Positions 48,171 through 58,500 of a stretch of 64,000 bases of DNA are shown in pieces. Made by a program: the position numbers and the translations under genes. Source of the stretch: a bacterium BRH_c32 (GTDB taxonomy: Bacteria > Bacteroidota > Ignavibacteria > Ignavibacteriales > Melioribacteraceae); assembly GCA_001516025.1 (NCBI GenBank), contig LOEU01000009.1, positions 36,773 to 100,772 on the forward strand, written 5' to 3'. A model generated the notes under the pieces. It had not been told where the DNA came from and did not search any database. It saw only the letters and a list, made by a program, of their open reading frames with translations. Every line of letters starts with the position of its first letter. The stretch's first letter is position 1.

Positions 48171-50159
48171 CTATTTTTTTATTCTTTCAATCTTACAGGC
48201 GAAACCGCCGCCTGAAGCTAGCCTAATTATATATTCCTGATTTGATGATATCTTTTCTTCTTTTATATTTAGCGAGTATGGATTATTTATGTAATCTGCA
48301 TCTTCACCATCAGAATACGATTTCATTAAATATTCTCCGGGTTTCAAAAAGTCTAATTTAATTTTTAATTCTCTTCTTTCTTCATCTGATACCGCTCCTA
48401 TATACCAATAGTTATCCTTCTCACGCGCTATTACTATATAATCCCCTATCTCCGCTTTAAGTGCAATTGTAGTGTCCCAATTGGTAGGCACTGATTTAAT
48501 AAAATCAAATGCCGGCTTCTCTTTATAATTTTCTATCAAATCTGCAGCCATTTGGAATGGACTATACAAAACTACGTAAAGTGCTAATTGATTTGCTAAT
48601 GTGGACTTAACAAACTCATCCTGCTTATAGAGATCATATTTTAGATCAAATATACCCGGAGTATAATCAAGTGGACCTGATATACATCGTGTAAAAGGAA
48701 GTACTGTAACATGCTCCGGCGTATTCCCGCTGCTCCATGCGTTCCATTCCATTCCTCTTGCCCCTTCGGCAGTCATAAGATTTGGATATGTTCTGCTCAT
48801 TCCCGTTTGTTTTATTGGTTCATGGACATCTAACATTATTTTATATTGAAATGCTTTCTCCATTACAAAATTATAATGCTCAACCATTTTCTGACCGTAA
48901 TGGTACCCCGAAGGTTGTATCGGTCCGGCGTATCCTGTCTTTACTATATTAATCCCATATTTTTTATAAAATTTAAATGCCTCATCAAGCTGATTTTCGT
49001 AATTGAGATAATATCCACCTGTTTCATGATGACCAATTATGGAAATATTTTTTGACTTTGCATAATTAGATATATCTTCAATATCGAAATCGGGGTAAGG
49101 TTCAGTATATGAAAATGCACCATTCCCCTTCCCCCACATTTCCCACCCTTTATTCCACCCCTCTGCAAGCACTGCATCTATATTATTTTCATAAGCAAAA
49201 TCTATATATCTTTTTAAGTTTTCTGTCGTAGCTCCATGCTTCGGACCTATCGACCATGATTCTTTATCAAGATGCATCGCCCACCAGACCCCGACATACT
49301 TACCCGGTTTTATCCAATCATAGTTTCCCTCCGGTGAAGGAGGATTAAGATTCAATATGAGATTTGAGGAAATTAATTTTTCTGCATTCGGAGTGATTAT
49401 TATCACTCGCCAAGGAGTATCAAATGGAGCAGTTAATTTTACTCGTGTTCCATCTTCCCATGGAACGAGAACCGAACGAAATGAATTTTCGGGATAGCCA
49501 TTCTTTTCTAAAGTCATACTCGCATAATTTTTAAGTTCCGCCTCATGAATTACTATACAAGTCCCATTCTTTGTCTCTAAGGTTACCGGAGTACTTATTC
49601 CCATCATTTTGTCTAATTCGCTATTTCGATATAAATACTCTTCACTATCATAATCGTTCGGTATCCACCAAGCTGAATAATTATCTGCAAAGTTAAAATT
49701 TGTGAGTTCATCCTTTATTTCAAAATAATTTTCACTTTTTTGCTTATCGAAATGATATCGGAATGCGATACCATCATCATAAGCCCTAATAATTAATCTT
49801 ATCCTCCTCATTGGAATTTCTTTTTCTTCAAGCGTTACCGTTAATTCATTATACTCATTCAATATATTTTTAGTCTGTCCCCAAACCGGCTGCCAAACTT
49901 CCCGAAATGATATAGTGCCCGAATCAACAAAAGTTAAATTCCTAAGTTCCGGTTGATTTTTGAATCTGAATCCTAATGAAGATGGCATTATTATTTTTTC
50001 GTTGCCATAAGATACTTCATAATTAATTGCTCCTGCATTATTCGATACTCTATAATTTATTTCGCCATTAGGAGATTGTAGTTTATAAATTTCTTGAGCC
50101 GAAATAGAAGCAGATAATATAAAAAACACAAGAATTATATTTATGAATTTAGCAGTCAT
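48171..50159 (-). CDS. susB: GH97 family alpha-glucosidase (SusB-like)
   Basis: A 662-residue exported GH97 enzyme. The inverting-type residues are visible: Glu in GHHETGG (about 377), Glu in DVHEP (about 444) and Glu in GARGMEWN (about 467). The position that holds the Asp nucleophile in retaining GH97 enzymes is NIVKTGYAG here, without Asp, so this should be the inverting, SusB-like branch that releases glucose from starch oligosaccharides. It overlaps the upstream six-hairpin gene by 4 bases (ATGA), so the two are translationally coupled. Confidence 0.9.
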   Translation of the reverse strand: MTAKFINIILVFFILSASISAQEIYKLQSPNGEINYRVSNNAGAINYEVSYGNEKIIMPSSLGFRFKNQPELRNLTFVDSGTISFREVWQPVWGQTKNILNEYNELTVTLEEKEIPMRRIRLIIRAYDDGIAFRYHFDKQKSENYFEIKDELTNFNFADNYSAWWIPNDYDSEEYLYRNSELDKMMGISTPVTLETKNGTCIVIHEAELKNYASMTLEKNGYPENSFRSVLVPWEDGTRVKLTAPFDTPWRVIIITPNAEKLISSNLILNLNPPSPEGNYDWIKPGKYVGVWWAMHLDKESWSIGPKHGATTENLKRYIDFAYENNIDAVLAEGWNKGWEMWGKGNGAFSYTEPYPDFDIEDISNYAKSKNISIIGHHETGGYYLNYENQLDEAFKFYKKYGINIVKTGYAGPIQPSGYHYGQKMVEHYNFVMEKAFQYKIMLDVHEPIKQTGMSRTYPNLMTAEGARGMEWNAWSSGNTPEHVTVLPFTRCISGPLDYTPGIFDLKYDLYKQDEFVKSTLANQLALYVVLYSPFQMAADLIENYKEKPAFDFIKSVPTNWDTTIALKAEIGDYIVIAREKDNYWYIGAVSDEERRELKIKLDFLKPGEYLMKSYSDGEDADYINNPYSLNIKEEKISSNQEYIIRLASGGGFACKIERIKK

Positions 50160-52858
50160 AACTGACCATCAATATTTTTATTTACCGGAATTATTCTTAA
50201 ATAATCTATTAATGCCTCATTCTTTTCTAAATTCATATTGCTATTAATAGGAAGATATTCTAATCTAAAACTACTTATCCCCTTATAGAGAAAAGCTAAT
50301 ATAGAATTTGAATATCCCCAGTCATTCCATTTGTTTTCTCCTCTTTGAGGCAGAACAATAGTAGAAACATTTTTATCATTTATAAAAAGAGTACGTATTC
50401 CACATGCATTATATGTATTAATTGGACCGTTACCATTTGCATATTTGAAATCGATCCAATAATAACCGTCACATCCTATTTCATAGGTAAAATTCAAAGA
50501 GGTGTTTTCGGTTGTTGTTGTTCTTACGTATCCTAACCCGCTAAATCCATTTATCTCATGTTCTAACTTTGCATTCAATGGCTTTAATATGCTATCCCCT
50601 TGTAATGCTGTATTGATCGGTTCTGAAATAAACGATTCATATCCTTCTTTATCAACAGCAACAACCGAAAATTCATCAACAATATTTTCTTTCGCAATCT
50701 TGTATGCATTTTCTTTTACCGTTTCTTTTTTATTCCCATTTTGGAAAATAATATAGTGGTCAGCATTACTTACTTTTTGCCAAGTCAATGCGCTTGAATC
50801 AATCTTTACAATCGGAGTTGCCGGAGCAAAATGATTTTTTACAAGATTAATTTTCCCGCCAATCTGTTCATTATCTAAATAAATCTCTATTACATGTTTG
50901 CCTGCAATTTCCTTTGGTAAAAATACTTTTTCGACATCTTCTCCGTCAATAGTTGCCTTTTTAATCTTTGTTCCATATCCGTGAATTGTTATATCTAAAG
51001 ATGCATTTCTATAAACAAAATTCGTCAATTTTTTAGAACCTGAATATTTCTGCGGAATAAAAGGAATTATCTCAATACCTTCCTCTGTTAGATTTATACC
51101 AAACATTACTCTGTAAACAGTTGCTAAATTTCCTGCTATACTCCATAGCATTCTATCTGAATTAATCTCAGTACCATCAAAATGTCCGTTTTCAGCAACC
51201 ATATTTTCTTTGTTAGTTAAGAATAGTGCCGCTGCTCGGTATATTGCATCCATTCCTTTCTCTACCGCTAATTCATTTCCAGTTTTTGAAGCAGCCCAAG
51301 TCCAATAACTTACAACAAAAGGCCAGATAGCATTATTATGATATGGAGGAATTTTTTCGATTTGAGGGAATATGCATGTAGGTCCATATTCCACAATTGG
51401 CATTTTTTCAAAAATACTTCTCGATTGCTCTCTATTAGAAATACCAAAAATTACAGCTAATGCCTCTCCAAGTGTTTCAGATTTTGGGGAGATATAGCTG
51501 TAATTTCTGCCATATTCAAACTGTCCATAATAACCTCTATCTTCTATCCATAAGCTTTTATTAATAGCACTCTTTAATTTGCCACTAAATCCATTGTAAC
51601 TAATATTATCAATACCAAGTTCGCTTTCCATCAAAGATAGAATTTCTAATGTACGAAAATGAAGTGCATTTGTTCCCAGATTTACCGACTTATAAATATC
51701 CTTTGGATCCATCCAAAGTGGATAAGTCTGCTCCCTCCAATCAAGAAATGAAGATTCACCCATTGCAAGATTTCTCTTTTTATCATAAATGTTTTCAATA
51801 TCGGAATCGACCGTTTTTTTTATTATTCCATAAGCCAGTTTTAACCATTCCTCATCACCCGTTGTTAAATAAATTTCCCATGCAGCTATTGACCAAACTA
51901 CTCTATCAGTGGAAATTGGCCATGAACCACCTGTACCCGTATCCTGAATTATCCTTCCATTCATCACTTTTTTTAATAAACTTAGCTTGGCAATTTCCGG
52001 CTTTATTAATGCTAAAGAGAGATAGATACTATAACTAATATCACGTGTCCATACTCCATGCCATTTCGCACCTGCCATAAAAGTTGAATCGGGTCTTATA
52101 TCAAGCAATAATTCTTCTAAAGACATATTATATAGCGCCGTTTGAAGAATATTGTCTGATTCGTACTTTGGAAATTCTGATAAATCTTTCTTCAATTCCC
52201 ATACTGCATTTCCTTCATTATCAATTGCCCGGTAATCATTAGTTCTAAAAACTATCAAGCATTCGTAAATCCCATCTGAATCATCATCGGTCATCTCGAA
52301 TTGAGGATTCTTTTGTATCTCACCAAAATTCCATGAAAGCGGTTCTGTTTCTCCTGATATGAACAAACCTTTAAATTCTAATTCCTTGATTCTATTTCCA
52401 CTAAAAGTCTCAAAATATCCTTTCTCTTTAAATGAATTGAGAACTCTTTTGAAGTTAACTCTGAACTTAACAACTATCTCGGAATTATTTGGAAGAAATT
52501 CGTCCTTAATATTTTCTAATTCTTTTTCCCCTGCGATCTCCTTACCAAATTCAAAAATCGGCGTAATATAATTTTTATTTTCCGGTTTTATTAATATGAA
52601 ATGATCTTCTGTCGGTTTCCTTTCATTATCATCGCCATTGATGCTAAATTTAAATCGAATTACCGCACTCGTACTTTTAGAAAACCCATCTTTATAATTG
52701 GATTTAATTTTGTACGGATTCTCGGAAATCGCTTTGTATTTCCCCTGAATCACAGCATCTTTTTCAACAGCAAATGGAGTCTGAGAATATATTATACTGC
52801 TAAAAGTAAAAGCTAATATTATTATTAGTACTAGTTTCCAAAAGAATATTTTCTTCAT
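50156..52858 (-). CDS. Six-hairpin glycosidase-like enzyme with CBM35-like tail
   Basis: A 900-residue exported protein. After a signal peptide and an N-terminal region of beta character (about 25-230), residues about 250-600 form a six-hairpin (alpha/alpha)6 fold as in MGH1/GH63-type glycosidases: AGAKWHGVWTRDISYS (about 268-283), GGSWPISTDRVVWSIAAWE and FLDWREQTYPLWMDP. The last 140 residues (GYYWIDFKYANGNGP ... EALIDYLRIIPV) resemble a CBM35/CBM6 carbohydrate-binding module. The substrate is probably an alpha-glucan or its oligosaccharides by context. I cannot name the exact GH family. A stable hairpin lies just upstream of the gene. Confidence 0.75.
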   Translation of the reverse strand: MKKIFFWKLVLIIILAFTFSSIIYSQTPFAVEKDAVIQGKYKAISENPYKIKSNYKDGFSKSTSAVIRFKFSINGDDNERKPTEDHFILIKPENKNYITPIFEFGKEIAGEKELENIKDEFLPNNSEIVVKFRVNFKRVLNSFKEKGYFETFSGNRIKELEFKGLFISGETEPLSWNFGEIQKNPQFEMTDDDSDGIYECLIVFRTNDYRAIDNEGNAVWELKKDLSEFPKYESDNILQTALYNMSLEELLLDIRPDSTFMAGAKWHGVWTRDISYSIYLSLALIKPEIAKLSLLKKVMNGRIIQDTGTGGSWPISTDRVVWSIAAWEIYLTTGDEEWLKLAYGIIKKTVDSDIENIYDKKRNLAMGESSFLDWREQTYPLWMDPKDIYKSVNLGTNALHFRTLEILSLMESELGIDNISYNGFSGKLKSAINKSLWIEDRGYYGQFEYGRNYSYISPKSETLGEALAVIFGISNREQSRSIFEKMPIVEYGPTCIFPQIEKIPPYHNNAIWPFVVSYWTWAASKTGNELAVEKGMDAIYRAAALFLTNKENMVAENGHFDGTEINSDRMLWSIAGNLATVYRVMFGINLTEEGIEIIPFIPQKYSGSKKLTNFVYRNASLDITIHGYGTKIKKATIDGEDVEKVFLPKEIAGKHVIEIYLDNEQIGGKINLVKNHFAPATPIVKIDSSALTWQKVSNADHYIIFQNGNKKETVKENAYKIAKENIVDEFSVVAVDKEGYESFISEPINTALQGDSILKPLNAKLEHEINGFSGLGYVRTTTTENTSLNFTYEIGCDGYYWIDFKYANGNGPINTYNACGIRTLFINDKNVSTIVLPQRGENKWNDWGYSNSILAFLYKGISSFRLEYLPINSNMNLEKNEALIDYLRIIPVNKNIDGQL

Positions 52859-52906
52859 AATTAATACACCATAGTAATCAATAAAATAAATGTCCGATAT
52901 AATAAC

Positions 52907-52929
52907 GAGGAGACTATATTAGTCTCCTC
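52907..52929 (-). terminator. Intercistronic hairpin inside the surface-glucan operon
   Basis: GAGGAGACTA pairs with TAGTCTCCTC across a 3-base loop, 20 bases past the SusE-like stop. Downstream on the minus strand is GTTATTATAT, with no T run, so it is more likely an mRNA stabiliser or partial attenuator than a full terminator. Confidence 0.6.
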
Positions 52930-52948
52930 AAAATATATAAATGTGAAA

Positions 52949-54526
52949 CTATTTTAAGATCATCATCTTTTTAGTTAATAAGTTTTGTCCATTAGAAAGG
53001 CTGTAAAAATAGATTCCGCTTGATAATGAAGAGGCATCGAATTTCACTTCATAAGTTCCCGCTTCCTGCTGCTCATTTACTAAATCCATTACTTTTTGTC
53101 CTAAGATATTATAGACATATAGATTAATGCTTGCTCTTTTATTAATTGCATATTTTATCGTTGTAGTTGGATTAAACGGATTAGGATAATTCTGCTCAAG
53201 AACAAACGAATTTGGTATTTGATCGTCTAACATTCTAACTGACGAAGTTCCGCCATTATTAGGCCATAAGTCCAATACTTCGAATACTTCACTTCTTTCT
53301 AGTATTGATGTTGTCAAATCTTGTCCTGTTCCACCAAAACCATCCATAAAATATGTTGCACTTATCTGTTCGCAACCCGGATAATAGACACCATATTTAT
53401 ATGAAATCTGTCCGCCTACTCCACCTTTTGGGAAAGTTACTATACGTGAATATATATTATCGCCTTTAACCTTATCCCCTAATAAACCATTATCATAAAG
53501 TGCAGGAACACCCGGAGTTACTGTGTCAATCGGTTCCCAAACACCACTCCAGGAACCAAGAACTGCATGACTTCCGCGTAATGAAACAAATTGAACTTGT
53601 GCAAGCGGAATAGCTGAACTGTCATATCTGTTTGTTGCATGATGATTCAGATCAACCTGGAATAAAACCTTTGAATCATTCTGAAGTGTGAAGTTTGGAA
53701 TTAGATCCGGTTTGATTGGTCCAATATCAACAGTAGTTCCATTTGGTTGGAATTTAATGTAACGACCAACACCATTTTCCCAACCGCTATTAGACCAACG
53801 ATTTGAAGGTGAAGCATTAAATTTCCATCGAATTGAATCGCCAATAACATTTTCAGGATCCAATTCTACAACTAAAGTTGTCTCATATATCACACCCGGT
53901 AGAATAGGATTCTGCTGCATTGTTCTGCTTCCGCTTACTATTGCTACAACCCCTTCTCCCGGTGCTGACCAAACAAGTCCCTCGACAACTATCTTATCTA
54001 CTGTCGGATCAAAATATCCCTCACCCGTACCAATAATATCAGTTAAGTCTGCCATGAAATGCCAAGTGTTCTGCGGACCTAATCCTGTTACAATATATTG
54101 GAAATTAGGAATTACAGCCGGCTCGTTTACAATTGCGCCATTTTCATGTACAAAATATGGCCTTCCGTCATATCCTTCAAATCCTTCCCAGCTCCCCCCT
54201 TTTATTTTATCACTGGGCCAAATAAATAATTTCCATCTTAGCGAATCTCCAACTACAGCAGTTCCGCAATTGATGATAATTGTTGTAGAATAAATATTTG
54301 CGTCTGTTGCTGATGGTGAAAGAATTGTACTGCTTGAAGCATCAAGGGAAGCACCAAAACTATCCCACACTAACCCCTGAATTCTGATTGAATCTACCGC
54401 AGGATTAAATCCACCTGCAATTAGATTTGTCATATCTACATTAAATGTTACTGTGTTTGTTATCTGTCCAAACATGGACCCTGCTAAGAACAATAAGATT
54501 AGAAATGGTTTGTAACTCTTTTTCAT
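52949..54526 (-). CDS. T9SS-secreted surface protein with three SusE/F-like binding repeats
   Basis: A 525-residue exported protein. After the signal peptide come three beta-sandwich repeats (about 25-160, 160-285, 285-405). The first two share the pattern IRIQGLVWDSFG / IVVEGLVWSAPG and SLRWKLFIWPSD / SIRWKFNASPSN, and end in IPNF. The C-terminus is a T9SS type A sorting domain (QNYPNPFNPTTTIKY ... SGIYFYSL ... KKMMILK), so the protein is exported and anchored at the cell surface. By position and architecture it is a functional counterpart of SusE/SusF, binding starch-like glucan. The repeat family itself I could not name. Confidence 0.75.
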   Translation of the reverse strand: MKKSYKPFLILLFLAGSMFGQITNTVTFNVDMTNLIAGGFNPAVDSIRIQGLVWDSFGASLDASSSTILSPSATDANIYSTTIIINCGTAVVGDSLRWKLFIWPSDKIKGGSWEGFEGYDGRPYFVHENGAIVNEPAVIPNFQYIVTGLGPQNTWHFMADLTDIIGTGEGYFDPTVDKIVVEGLVWSAPGEGVVAIVSGSRTMQQNPILPGVIYETTLVVELDPENVIGDSIRWKFNASPSNRWSNSGWENGVGRYIKFQPNGTTVDIGPIKPDLIPNFTLQNDSKVLFQVDLNHHATNRYDSSAIPLAQVQFVSLRGSHAVLGSWSGVWEPIDTVTPGVPALYDNGLLGDKVKGDNIYSRIVTFPKGGVGGQISYKYGVYYPGCEQISATYFMDGFGGTGQDLTTSILERSEVFEVLDLWPNNGGTSSVRMLDDQIPNSFVLEQNYPNPFNPTTTIKYAINKRASINLYVYNILGQKVMDLVNEQQEAGTYEVKFDASSLSSGIYFYSLSNGQNLLTKKMMILK

Positions 54527-54559
54527 TTTACATCCTCCTAAGTTATATTTTGGATTATC

Positions 54560-55561
54560 TTAAAATCCAATTGTTATCGAATAACGGCTTAAATTACTCC
54601 AAGCTCCGAAATCGAGATATGCATATTCTACTGCTATTCTTAAATCTGCTACTTCGTACTTTATACCAAAACCGAATGTCAAACCCTCTTCGGCATTTTC
54701 TTTTAATAATGAATTTCGCCCAATGCGTGCAAAAAATAGATTATTCCATTGCATCTCTCCCCCAAGATTTAGATATGTATTTTCATTGCTCGGTATTATT
54801 GCATCGCCTGCTGCTGTAAATGCAATGTCATATAATAAATCAAACTTCCAGCTTAGCCCCACTGCAAAGATTAAAGGCAATTCCCATTTGTCAGTTGAAA
54901 GATTTGATGTAATAGTGGAATTATTATAGTTGTATGCATCATCTATATCTATGGCATGAAGTAGATCTTTCCCATCCAACTGCATCTGTGTGCCAAAATT
55001 TGAGATCGACATACCAATATTTAGCCCTTCTACCTGTGTGCGATATAATAAACCAATATCCGCAGCAAAAGAGCTTGCACTTTCATTCCAAATCCTCTGC
55101 TGTATATATTTTACCGATCCACCTATTGAAAACCGATCAGTAAGATTCCTGCTGTATGTTAATGCAATAGCAATATCAGAAGCTGACCACATCTCTCCTG
55201 TGCCTTCCGGAGAGCTTATAGTTGTTATTTCATCTTCTCCATAGTCTAGACTTGTTACTGATAGTGCTGCGTAATTATCATCACTTATCTTAATTCCTAA
55301 ACCAAACCAGCTATACTTACTCCCTACTAACCATTCGGAGTAATTAGTTACGAACTGATTATTTTCAATCCTTGATAAACTCCCCGGATTATAAAATGCT
55401 GCAGTTATATCGTCAGCAACAGCAATAAATGCCCCTCCCATTCCCATCGCCTTTGTTCCTACGGGAATAGTCAAAAATTCTGCTGCAGTTGTACCCACTT
55501 TATTCTGTGCACTTACAACCGAAGAAAGCAATAAAAAGAGAATACATATAAACTTTTTCAT
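54560..55561 (-). CDS. PorV/PorQ-family outer-membrane protein
   Basis: A 333-residue FadL-like beta-barrel. The N-terminal mature segment VGTTAAEFLTIPVGTKAMGMGGAFIAVADD (split at 22-50), followed by AAFYNPGSLS, is characteristic of the PorV/PorQ (UPF0164) group. PorV is the T9SS shuttle that brings cargo to the surface sortase. Its location between two T9SS-tailed proteins suggests a dedicated transport or anchoring partner for them. Confidence 0.87.
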   Translation of the reverse strand: MKKFICILFLLLSSVVSAQNKVGTTAAEFLTIPVGTKAMGMGGAFIAVADDITAAFYNPGSLSRIENNQFVTNYSEWLVGSKYSWFGLGIKISDDNYAALSVTSLDYGEDEITTISSPEGTGEMWSASDIAIALTYSRNLTDRFSIGGSVKYIQQRIWNESASSFAADIGLLYRTQVEGLNIGMSISNFGTQMQLDGKDLLHAIDIDDAYNYNNSTITSNLSTDKWELPLIFAVGLSWKFDLLYDIAFTAAGDAIIPSNENTYLNLGGEMQWNNLFFARIGRNSLLKENAEEGLTFGFGIKYEVADLRIAVEYAYLDFGAWSNLSRYSITIGF

Positions 55562-55578
55562 AAATCTCCACTTATGAT

Positions 55579-58500
55579 TTATTTGATTAGAGCAATTTTC
55601 CCGGTTTTCTTAGCACCGGTCAATGGATCTTCAACTATATAGAAATAAATTCCGTATGCTACATCCAAACCTTCTGATGATGATAGGTCCCAACTTGCTG
55701 AACCGTCATCAATACTTCCGTCATGATATATTTCTTTTACCAAGTTTCCTCTTCCGGTAAAAATTGAGATTTTGCAGTTCGCCGGTAGATGAATGAAATT
55801 TATCACTCTTTCTCCTCGCCCTCTTATATCTCCCGGTAAAGGATGTTCATAAATATTCGTAACTATATATGGGTTCGGGACTACTTTGATCCTGCTCATT
55901 TGATCCGGTATTAAACTTTCATTAGCAAAAGATGAATTAGTTGTAAATGAGAATATATCTTTCGAAGAGATAGGACGATTAATCGATATATATAATGTAT
56001 CCCCTTCAGTAGGAATACGTGTCGAATCACCCGCAAATTCAATCGTCCACGTAAAAGCTGTCGTATCTGCGGTAGCCATCATTATACGGTCGCCTCTATT
56101 AAGTAAAGTATCCAAAGTAACATAAGCGAAAGGCAATTTAATCGGGATTGAAGGATTTGATATATTATATACTTCTATGTTTGTCTTCTTAGCACCAAGC
56201 GGTAATTTTAGTAAATTGGGAGTAGATAGTTTATTATAAAGCTTACTAAAAACTATTGCATAAGATTCCGTCTCTCTTACTCCCTTTGGGTATCCAACGA
56301 AATTAAATGGCTGAACATTAAAACGTGGTAATTTACCTACGGAACTATTCCAATTACTATTTTCAATATCTGCTTTTACACTATCACTATATTGAAAACG
56401 TGTATCAAAATTCAAAGTAATTCCATCAAATACATCATTATTACTCTTTTTGAAGTAAAGATTCTTTTTAAATATCTCAACTCCATCCGTTTTATTTTTT
56501 ACACGATATGCATAAGCAATTGATACCCCATTCTGAACGGAATCAATAAAACTTACTTCATACTCTGCTGTTTTCACTTTATTGGGATCAATTATGCTAT
56601 ATGATGGAATTGTCTTTGAATTTCCCATTACTCTATTTAATGTTTTTCCATCCGAAGGCGGAGTGTATCCGGCAACCGGAGCATTCGGAGTTATAACTGC
56701 ACAATTGATTCCCGGAGAAAATTTTCCTGTGATATCTAAAGAGATTATATGAGAATTTTCCGCAGGAAAAATATTCTTTTCTGCCAATCCTTTATCATAT
56801 GCGCAAATCGCATAAAAATATGTAACGCCATTCAAAACATCTTCATCTACATAACTGTTCTGTATCCCGGTATCATCTCCTAAATAAAATGGAACGCCAT
56901 TCCTTAATTCTAATAATTCTTGGCTCGGCATAAATAGCCCTTTTACTCCATCCTTTAGATCAAATTGTTTTAATGCTTGGAATCTTTTCGGATTGCCGTC
57001 TCTATCAGTGATTTTCATTATATCATTAAAATTCGGGTCGGTAGATTTATATATTAAATATCCTTCAAAATCGACTTCTCTTGTAACGGGGTCAATTGAA
57101 CTTTCAGCGACTTTATCCCAATACAGTATTACTTTTTTATCACCCGGAGTGGCTGTAAGAGTAGGCATATTTGGCGGCTTCGGGAAATTGTAATTTGCAT
57201 TGTAAATCGTCTGTGCAATTCGTTTTGTCTTAATTGTTGTTTGATAATCCTCACCAAAACTAAAAGCAAGTGAAAACCTTTCTACCGAACCGGGGAGCAA
57301 GGGGAAATAACCTGAGCCATAAATAAAATCGCCATCCTCACCCCTTGTAGCCACATTATTCTGAACTGAGGTTGGAACGTCAAACGTACCCGGTTTCATC
57401 TTCCGCCACATCTCACTGTCATTTGCAAAATTTATATCATTAGCAGGAACGAAATAATGAAAACTTGTTAATCCGATTTGGTCTGATTCATCTACATCTG
57501 TTTTATCAAAATTTGCTTCACCGTTCGTTGGTATTCCATTATTCTCTCCTTCATCCTTTGTATTGGCTTTTCCATCTTTTCCTGTATCATCAATCAATAC
57601 ACCATTTTCATCATATAATAATATCCCCGTTTTTAAGTCTCTGCTCCAATCATTGTCATTATCTATACCATCATCTCTTCCTTCATCAATCATCCCATTT
57701 ACCCTATTCAATCCGGCAAAATAATTCGTGTATTTCACAGGGTTAAGAGTGTCTATAAGAACTTTTTTTGTAGTCGCTTCTATCTTATATTGTCTATAAT
57801 GCAATTGGTAGTTCTCGTCAATAAGTCCATCAAAATCATTATCATATCCGTCATAAGCATTCTTATTGAGTATCCCTTGCTTATTAATATTTCCTTCTGA
57901 AAGAATTGTAGTATTAGGAATTAGCTTAAATTTTTTACCGAGTGATTCCACTTCCACTTCATTATTAGGCATAACAAAAACAGATCTTTCGTAATTGTCT
58001 TTGCTTATTAGTATTAGTTTTTGTCCCGGTTTTAATATACTTTCTTTAAAATCATCTTCCGTAAATTTTGATTCACTCCCTTTGCTATCACCATCATTAT
58101 CAATTCCATCATATTTATTTCCCGGTGATTCTAAAAATGAATATGCTACATATCCTACTTCATTTCTTGGTCCCTGCCATAATGGATTTGCACTTGCATT
58201 TACATAATGATCATAATCCCATGAATAAGTAATGTTATCTCTTATATTGAAAAATGAAGCATCATCTAAATATTCATTACCCGGAAGTCCTACATAAGTC
58301 CCTACCATAGCCCCGAAAACTGCCTGATTATAAACGGTCGTCCCGATATTTGTTATTTCATATAACCAAAAAATTACGTCTTGAGCTAAAAAATCAGACC
58401 ATTGCAATCCTCTTGCTGCCACACGAATTGCCTGCCCTTTTCTACTCGGATCAGTTGAATCGGGTAAAAATTTGTAATTCGTATAGAACCTTTCATCTTC

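Noticed and set aside
54054..55244. Several plus-strand frames of 60-124 codons across the SusE-like and PorV-like genes
   Set aside because: All are antisense shadows of conserved secreted proteins; none has a recognisable domain or a start with a ribosome binding site.
57465..57746. His/Leu-rich plus-strand frame of 93 codons
   Set aside because: It is the antisense reading of the Asp-rich calcium motifs of the large surface protein; the composition follows from that.
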